Part shown: positions 7,552 through 11,688 of the stretch, in pieces | Position numbering within the stretch: position 1 is the first letter of the stretch | Layout: each line of letters begins with the position of its first letter | NCBI GenBank assembly: GCA_964562375.1 | Contig: CAZLSW010000089.1 | Location: 1-11,688, forward strand | DNA from: JAJPXC01 sp964562375 | GTDB lineage: Bacteria > Bacteroidota > Bacteroidia > Bacteroidales > Muribaculaceae | Direction of reading: 5' to 3' | DNA length: 11,688 bases | Notes under the pieces: model-generated | What the model was told of the DNA's origin: nothing | The model's database searches: none | The model's input: only the letters and a program-made list of their open reading frames with translations | Translations under genes and position numbers: made by a program

Positions 7552-7554
7552 ATC

Positions 7555-8346
7555 TTATTTTGCTGACGCTAAAAGTCCTTGGATCACGGCATTGGTAAAG
7601 CCTGCCTGTTCCATCGAGTTGAGGCCCTTTATAGTGACGCCTCCTGGGGTGGTCACCTTGTCGATCTCCACCTCGGGATTGTTGCCTGTGGATTCAAGCA
7701 GAGCCACGGCTCCAGCCATCGTCTGCATCATGTATTGCTTGGCGGCATCGGGATACAAGCCCAATTGCACTGCTCCCTCCACCGAGGCGCGAATGTATCT
7801 CATCACGTAGGCTATTCCACAACTACACAACGCCATGGCGGCTGGGAACTGTCGTTCGGGGATATATGCGGCCTTGCCGATTGCCGAGAAGATTTTCTCC
7901 AACTCGTCGACTGCGAAGGGGTCCGCGTCGTCACCAGCGATGAAGGTCATGCTCTGGCCTACAGCGGCCGCTGTGTTGGGCATCACGCGGAAGATGTAGC
8001 TCTCCATGCTCACGCCCAGCCATTCCGCCAACTGGCTCACCGCGATACCAGCGGCAAGCGACACGATAATTGTCTTGTCCAAGTCAACCGAGGGCTTTAT
8101 CTCCTCGATCACGTCCTTCACCAGCCAAGGCTTCACGGCCAAAATGATGATGTCGGCTCCGTTGACGCAATCCTTGTTGTCGCTATAGGTGACCACAGCC
8201 GGGTACTCTTGCTGCAGGGCAATCAACTTCTGGGGCGTTGGGTTGGCCACTCTCACTTGATATTCCTTGGAGAGGTTGCTTCCGGCAATGCCACGGGCGA
8301 TGGCTCCACCCATGTTGCCGGCACCGATGATAGCTAACGTTCTCAT
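7555..8346 (-). CDS. proC: Pyrroline-5-carboxylate reductase
   Basis: This cytoplasmic enzyme reduces 1-pyrroline-5-carboxylate to L-proline with NAD(P)H, the last step of proline synthesis. The 263 residues match the usual 260-280. The N-terminal Rossmann fold has the glycine motif I-G-A-G-N-M-G-G near residues 7-14 and AVKPW further on. The C-terminal family signature TTPGGVTIKGL lies at about 232-242, followed by M-E-Q-A-G-F. The ATG overlaps the argD stop (ATGA, 4 nt), so translation is likely coupled. Next to argD it suggests shared arginine/proline supply; ornithine-derived glutamate semialdehyde cyclises to the ProC substrate, but that route here is an inference. Confidence 0.96.
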   Translation of the reverse strand: MRTLAIIGAGNMGGAIARGIAGSNLSKEYQVRVANPTPQKLIALQQEYPAVVTYSDNKDCVNGADIIILAVKPWLVKDVIEEIKPSVDLDKTIIVSLAAGIAVSQLAEWLGVSMESYIFRVMPNTAAAVGQSMTFIAGDDADPFAVDELEKIFSAIGKAAYIPERQFPAAMALCSCGIAYVMRYIRASVEGAVQLGLYPDAAKQYMMQTMAGAVALLESTGNNPEVEIDKVTTPGGVTIKGLNSMEQAGFTNAVIQGLLASAK

Positions 8347-9470
8347 GCTTCTAATACGGCTTTAAAACGCTTGATAAACTCGTCAACGTCGGCCTTCGAC
8401 AGGCACAGCGGGGGAAGAAGGCGGATGACGTTGGTGCCGCTGGCTCCTGTGAACACCTTTTGCTCGTGGATCAAGCGTGAGCGCAACTCTTTCACGGGAT
8501 AGTCCATCTCGATGCCAATCATCAAGCCACGTCCACGCAATTCCTTGATGCCGGGGAGTTTCTTCAACTCGTCCATCAGGTATTGGCCTACCTCGGCCGC
8601 GTTCTCTACCAACTTCTCATCCTCGATAATGTCAAGTACTGCCAGAGCGGCGGCGCAGCCCAAGTGATTGCCTCCGAAGGTGGTGCCCAATTGGCCGTAT
8701 ACGGGTTTCAAGTGGGGAGCGATGAGCACGGCGCCCATTGGATAGCCGTTGGCGATGCCTTTGGCCACGGTGATGATGTCGGGGCGGATGCCGGCGTACT
8801 GATGGGCGAAGAATTTGCCACTGCGGCCGTAACCCGACTGAATCTCGTCCAAGATAAGCACAGTGCCGGTCTCCTCGGTAGCCTTGCGCAGGTCGCGGAG
8901 GAACTGGTCGTCGGGCACGCGAATACCACCCACGCCTTGGATACCCTCAATCAGGACAGCGGCGACGTCGCCCTTGGCCAATTCCTTCTTGACAGCCTCG
9001 ATGTCGCCTAGGGGGAGGAATGTGACGTGACCGTTGGCGTTGATGGGGCTTATGATTTTAGGGTTGTCGGTAGCCTCAACAGCGGCCGAGGTGCGCCCGT
9101 GGAAAGCCTTGTCGAAGGCGATGACACGCTTGCGGCCAGTGGCGAAGGAAGCTAATTTCAGGGCGTTCTCGTTGGCCTCAGCTCCCGAGTTGATCAGGAA
9201 CAACTGATAGTCGTCATAGCCCGAAACCTTGCCCAGGCGCTCGGCCAGGCGGCGTTGAAGGGAGTTCTGCACCGAGTTGGAATAGAACACAAGTTTCTCG
9301 CTCTGTTCGCGCAGGGTCTTCAGGTAACGAGGATGGGAGTGCCCAACCGAAATCACGGCATGACCGCCGTAGAGGTCGAGATACTCCACGCCTTGAGTGT
9401 CGTACACGCGGCAGCCCTTGCCGCGGTCGATTTCTATGTCGAAGAGAGGGTAGACGTCGAAAAGTTTCAT
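8343..9470 (-). CDS. argD: Acetylornithine (or succinylornithine) aminotransferase, class III PLP-dependent
   Basis: This is a PLP enzyme that interconverts N-acylornithine and N-acylglutamate semialdehyde in arginine biosynthesis. The 375 residues suit the short ArgD form. Visible motifs are NSGAEANE (94-101, phosphate binding), FHGRT (123-127), LILDEIQSGYGR with PLP-contacting D208, and the Schiff-base lysine K237 in ITVAKGIANGYPMG. Bacteroides use N-succinylornithine in this pathway, so the substrate may be the succinyl form; the sequence alone does not settle it. An ornithine aminotransferase role cannot be excluded given proC next door. ATG 9470 is the only sensible start. Upstream there is no promoter match: the 146-bp gap to cdaA is mostly two tandem repeat arrays, with the heptamer array ending 5 nt before the ATG. 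First gene of argD-proC-ssb. Confidence 0.94.
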   Translation of the reverse strand: MKLFDVYPLFDIEIDRGKGCRVYDTQGVEYLDLYGGHAVISVGHSHPRYLKTLREQSEKLVFYSNSVQNSLQRRLAERLGKVSGYDDYQLFLINSGAEANENALKLASFATGRKRVIAFDKAFHGRTSAAVEATDNPKIISPINANGHVTFLPLGDIEAVKKELAKGDVAAVLIEGIQGVGGIRVPDDQFLRDLRKATEETGTVLILDEIQSGYGRSGKFFAHQYAGIRPDIITVAKGIANGYPMGAVLIAPHLKPVYGQLGTTFGGNHLGCAAALAVLDIIEDEKLVENAAEVGQYLMDELKKLPGIKELRGRGLMIGIEMDYPVKELRSRLIHEQKVFTGASGTNVIRLLPPLCLSKADVDEFIKRFKAVLEA

Positions 9471-9475
9471 TATTC

Positions 9476-9531
9476 AGTTTCTAGTTTTAAGTTTCTAGTT
9501 TCTAGTTTCTAGTTTCTATTTTGAGATTTCT
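9476..9531. repeat. Eight-unit heptamer array in the argD leader
   Basis: Eight units are in exact 7-bp phase. The unit agtttct is perfect five times (9476, 9490, 9497, 9504, 9511), with agtttta at 9483 and two degenerate units at 9518 and 9525. In the argD mRNA sense the unit is AGAAACT, A-rich and G-poor, ending 5 nt before the start codon. It runs without a gap into the 8-bp array. Confidence 0.9.
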
Positions 9532-9603
9532 CGAATGCTCGAATGCACGAATGCACGAATACTCGAATGCACGAATTCACGAATTCACGAATGCACGAAA
9601 GAG
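9532..9603. repeat. Nine-unit 8-bp array between cdaA and argD
   Basis: Units of 8 bp begin at 9532, 9540, 9548, 9556, 9564, 9572, 9580, 9588 and 9596, all starting CGAA. CGAATGCA occurs four times and CGAATTCA twice; the rest are single-variant or degenerate. It begins at the base after the heptamer array and ends 13 bp from the cdaA stop. It is translated in spurious plus-strand frames as N-A-R-M-H-E-like repeats, which I do not consider a gene. Confidence 0.9.
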
Positions 9604-9616
9604 CGAGGGCATGGCT

Positions 9617-10390
9617 TCATTGTTTCAGCTGGGAGAGGCGTTGCTCAAGCTCGGTGGAGGTGAGGCGTGTCTTCAACTGGCCACGGTGGGCGATGGAGAT
9701 GTTGCCGGTCTCCTCCGACACGACAATGGCCACGGCGTCGGTGGCCTGGGAGATGCCCAAGGCTGAACGGTGGCGGAGGCCCAGGGATCGGGGTACGTTG
9801 GTATCATGGCTCACGGGGAGGATGCAACCAGCGGCCTTGATGCGGTCGTGGGCTATGATCATGGCTCCGTCGTGGAGAGGGGAGTTCTTGAAGAAGATAT
9901 TCTCGATCAGGCGAGAGTTGACTGCGGCGTCAATCATGTCGCCCGACTTCTCGTAGGTTTCCAGCGGCACCTCCTGCTCTATTACAATCAACGCGCCGGT
10001 CTTGCTCTTGGACATGTTCATGCAGGCATACACCACGGGCATTACCCACGAAGGCTCGTCGGAGTCGCCGTCCTTGCCCCGATGATGGTGGAAAAGCTGT
10101 TTGAATAGTTTCCACCGTCGCTGTGAGCCTAGTTCCACCAGGAAACGCTTCAGCTGATCCTGGAACAGAATCACCAGCACCAGCAAGCCGATACTCATGA
10201 ATCGGTCAAGGATGGTGCCTATGAGCCTCATTTCCAATATCTCGGAGGTGACCACCCACACGGCGATAAAGGCCAGCACGCCGATGAAGACGTTGATGGT
10301 GCCGCTCTCTTTCATGATGCGATAGAGGTAGTAGAGCATCAGCGCCACGATGACGATGTCGAGAATGTCCTTAATGCCGAAACCTTCCAT
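9617..10390 (-). CDS. cdaA: Membrane-bound diadenylate cyclase
   Basis: CdaA (DacA) condenses two ATP into the second messenger c-di-AMP, which in other bacteria controls osmolyte and potassium transport and envelope homeostasis. The 257 residues have the classic plan: three N-terminal membrane helices (about 8-24, 32-50, 60-77), a short charged, His-containing linker, then the cytosolic DAC domain. The two catalytic motifs are present: D-G-A at 174-176 in NSPLHDGAMII, and R-H-R at 206-208 in LGLRHRSALGIS. The ATG shares one base with the folP stop (TAATG), so translation is coupled. folP next to cdaA is, to my knowledge, a recurring Bacteroidetes pair. No CdaR or GlmM gene is nearby, unlike the Firmicutes operon. 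Confidence 0.96.
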   Translation of the reverse strand: MEGFGIKDILDIVIVALMLYYLYRIMKESGTINVFIGVLAFIAVWVVTSEILEMRLIGTILDRFMSIGLLVLVILFQDQLKRFLVELGSQRRWKLFKQLFHHHRGKDGDSDEPSWVMPVVYACMNMSKSKTGALIVIEQEVPLETYEKSGDMIDAAVNSRLIENIFFKNSPLHDGAMIIAHDRIKAAGCILPVSHDTNVPRSLGLRHRSALGISQATDAVAIVVSEETGNISIAHRGQLKTRLTSTELEQRLSQLKQ

Positions 10391-11250
10391 TATGCCTTGG
10401 TATTGAGAGCGTTATTCACTAGTTGCACCACTTTTACAGCATCCACAGCGGCTTTCACGTCGTGAACCCTGAGGATTGACGCGCCCGCTTGCAAGGCTAT
10501 GGTATTGAGAGCAGTCGTGGCCTCCAACATCTGCTCGGGAGTGCTGTTAAGTGGCTTGTAAAGCATTGATTTTCGGGAGATTCCCACAAGTATTGGTCGC
10601 TCGAGCATGTGTAGGGCCTCGAGGTTGGCCATAAGCTCGTAATTTTGCTCCACGGTCTTGGCGAAACCGAAGCCGGGGTCAACGATCACGTCGCACACTC
10701 CTTGCAATGCCAGCGTGCGGGTCACTTGACTCAACTCGGCTATAACATGGGTGGTTACTCCTTGGGGGTAATCGGTCATCTGCGCCATCGTCTCGGGAGT
10801 ACCTCTCATGTGCATTGCGATGTAAGGCACCTTCAGCTCGGCCACCGTGGGAATCATCAACGGGTCGAGCTCGCCAGCCGAAATGTCATTTATGATATTA
10901 GCGCCAGCTTGGATAGCCTCACGGGCCACTCGGGAGCGATACGTGTCAACCGAAATGGTTATCTCTGGTAGAGCCTTGGCGATGGCTTGGATGGCGGGAA
11001 TCAGGCGGTCAACCTCCTCTTGCTCTGAGGGTTGTGAAGCGCCCGGGCGAGTGGAGCAAGCTCCGATATCGAGCATGTCGGCACCCTCTTGGGCCATCTT
11101 CAGTGCCTGCTCAACAACCTGATCGGGTGTCACACGGGAGGAGGCATAAAAGGAGTCGGGCGTCACATTGATGATGCCCATCACGGCAGGTCGCTCGTAG
11201 CGCGTGAGCCGTCCCTTGAGGTTGAGTGAAAATGATTGGAATCGCTTCAC
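10390..11250 (-). CDS. folP: Dihydropteroate synthase
   Basis: This cytoplasmic enzyme joins p-aminobenzoate to dihydropterin pyrophosphate in folate synthesis and is the sulfonamide target. The 286 residues form a TIM barrel with all family signatures: MGIINVTPDSFY (24-35), DIGACSTRPGA (61-71), SVDTYRS (100-106) with GANIINDIS, AMHMRGTP (145-152), VDPGFGFAKT (190-199), GISRKSML (223-230) and the final R-V-H-D (261-264). Nothing suggests an acquired sul-type resistance gene. The start is GTG 11250: the pterin motif at residue 24 rules out later starts, and a promoter lies just upstream. cdaA follows with a 1-nt overlap. Confidence 0.96.
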   Translation of the reverse strand: MKRFQSFSLNLKGRLTRYERPAVMGIINVTPDSFYASSRVTPDQVVEQALKMAQEGADMLDIGACSTRPGASQPSEQEEVDRLIPAIQAIAKALPEITISVDTYRSRVAREAIQAGANIINDISAGELDPLMIPTVAELKVPYIAMHMRGTPETMAQMTDYPQGVTTHVIAELSQVTRTLALQGVCDVIVDPGFGFAKTVEQNYELMANLEALHMLERPILVGISRKSMLYKPLNSTPEQMLEATTALNTIALQAGASILRVHDVKAAVDAVKVVQLVNNALNTKA

Positions 11251-11254
11251 AGCG

Positions 11255-11286
11255 CAAAGTTAACGCTTTCCCTTGAAATAAACAAA
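11255..11286 (-). promoter_or_regulatory. Bacteroidetes-type promoter of folP
   Basis: On the minus strand TTTG (11286-11283), a 20-bp spacer and TAACTTTG (11262-11255) match both parts of the Bacteroides consensus exactly. Only four bases separate the -7 box from GTG 11250, so the transcript should start at or within a base or two of the start codon. Confidence 0.85.
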
Positions 11287-11306
11287 CCGATGGACCAAGG
11301 GCTGAC

Positions 11307-11322
11307 GACCCGAGGTAGGGTC
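11307..11322. other. Short inverted repeat between lipoprotein gene and folP
   Basis: GACCC and GGGTC flank a 6-nt loop (gaggta). It lies 16 bp beyond the lipoprotein stop and 20 bp upstream of the folP -33 box. A five-pair stem without a U run is not a standard terminator. The adjoining minus-strand sequence CAGCCCTTGG (11304-11295) resembles the dispersed element's CAGGCCTTGG, a weak similarity. Confidence 0.35.
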
Positions 11323-11337
11323 AACTTCCTTCCCCCG

Positions 11338-11634
11338 TTAAAGGATGGCGCGAGCGAGGGAGTCGTGGTGGGCGTGCAGATAGTCCTCGATGGCTTGTAC
11401 ATAAGCCTCGGCAATGACGGTGTCGTTGTGCTGGAGGATCTTGTATTCGGTAGCGCGGGCCTCGAGAAGAAGTGTTTGGAGAAGGACAGTGTCGGCTCGG
11501 GAGTCGATCATCTCCTGAGCTGCTTTCTCGCCCATGGCACGCGCCTTGGAGGTGTCGATTTTCGTTTCATCCTTGCCCGAGGAGCATGCTGCAAGAATAA
11601 AGAGGGATAATATGATGAGTAAGAGATGTTTCAC
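11338..11634 (-). CDS. Small predicted lipoprotein of unknown function
   Basis: The 98-residue protein has a clear type II signal: K2, a hydrophobic run, then lipobox L14-A-A-C17 followed by SSGKDE. Cleavage would leave a lipid-anchored protein of 82 residues. Asp/Glu are not prominent straight after the cysteine (S-S-G-K-D-E), so inner or outer membrane placement is open. The mature part is polar and probably helical (AMGEKAAQEMIDSRADTV, then an EARATEY segment, ending HDSLARAIL). I do not recognise a characterised family. The start is a GTG directly touching a heptamer array, and no Shine-Dalgarno or ATG is available upstream within the window. It is followed by 87 bp containing the folP promoter, so it is probably a separate unit from folP. 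Confidence 0.8.
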   Translation of the reverse strand: MKHLLLIILSLFILAACSSGKDETKIDTSKARAMGEKAAQEMIDSRADTVLLQTLLLEARATEYKILQHNDTVIAEAYVQAIEDYLHAHHDSLARAIL

Positions 11635-11688
11635 AGTTGTTAGTTGTTAGTTGTTAGTTGTTAGTTGTTAGTTGTTAGTTGTTAGTTG
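11635..11688. repeat. Perfect heptamer array at right edge, abutting the lipoprotein start
   Basis: Seven perfect copies of agttgtt plus five bases run off the window. In the sense of the lipoprotein mRNA the unit is AACAACT, and the last unit touches the GTG with no gap. No promoter is visible in the part seen, so it must lie within or beyond the array. Confidence 0.95.

Noticed and set aside
7579..8337. Plus-strand open frame (252 codons) opposite proC
   Set aside because: Covers proC almost exactly in antisense; His/Gly/Val-rich and with no motif, while proC has complete family signatures.
9532..9603. CRISPR array
   Set aside because: Units are 8 bp and contiguous, with no spacers; no cas gene is present.
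9521..9956. Plus-strand open frames with repeated N-A-R-M-H-E / H-E-F-T-N peptides
   Set aside because: They are translations of the 8-bp array running on into the antisense of cdaA; the repeat peptide follows from the DNA repeat and there is no start context.
11307..11322. Intrinsic terminator of the lipoprotein gene
   Set aside because: The stem has only five pairs and is not followed by a U tract on either strand.

Overview
The window looks like a chromosomal segment of a Bacteroidales bacterium, probably near Muribaculaceae or Prevotellaceae. The evidence is Bacteroidetes-type promoters (TTTG, about 20 bp, TAnnTTTG), Bacteroidales-like protein sequences, few Shine-Dalgarno sites and GC-rich genes separated by short AT-rich repeat tracts. 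No phage, plasmid, insertion-sequence, CRISPR, tRNA or rRNA signal was seen. The family assignment is an inference.

Plus strand, 1-3791: a leader with degenerate 8-bp repeats is followed by a small six-helix voltage-gated cation channel (BacNav type) whose N terminus appears cut short. Next comes uvrA, the damage-recognition ATPase of nucleotide excision repair, with its own promoter almost touching the ATG. uvrA converges on a minus-strand block, and the two facing stop codons form one 12-bp palindrome.

Minus strand, read from right to left: a small lipoprotein gene, then folP and cdaA (dihydropteroate synthase and diadenylate cyclase, overlapping by 1 nt), then argD-proC-ssb (arginine and proline enzymes plus a tail-less SSB, overlapping by 4 nt and then 3 nt apart), then an OPT-family transporter and a MATE-family exporter 15 nt apart. 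These look like three short co-transcribed units. folP-cdaA joins folate synthesis to c-di-AMP signalling, argD-proC makes arginine and proline precursors, and the last pair is membrane transport.

The most unusual content lies between the genes. Three loci (lipoprotein, argD, OPT transporter) have tandem 7-bp repeats directly against the start codon, where a ribosome binding site would normally be. Read in the mRNA sense the three units fit A-N-N-A-A-C-Y. The argD leader also carries a nine-unit 8-bp array, and an 8-mer from it reappears at the left edge of the window. A separate element (core CCTTGGACGGCC) occurs between ssb and the OPT gene, and also inside the MATE gene as two 27-bp units that stay in frame. 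Two promoters (uvrA, folP) sit so close to their start codons that the transcripts should be almost leaderless. Five of the ten genes have GTG as their best start. No gap longer than 300 bases lacks a gene.
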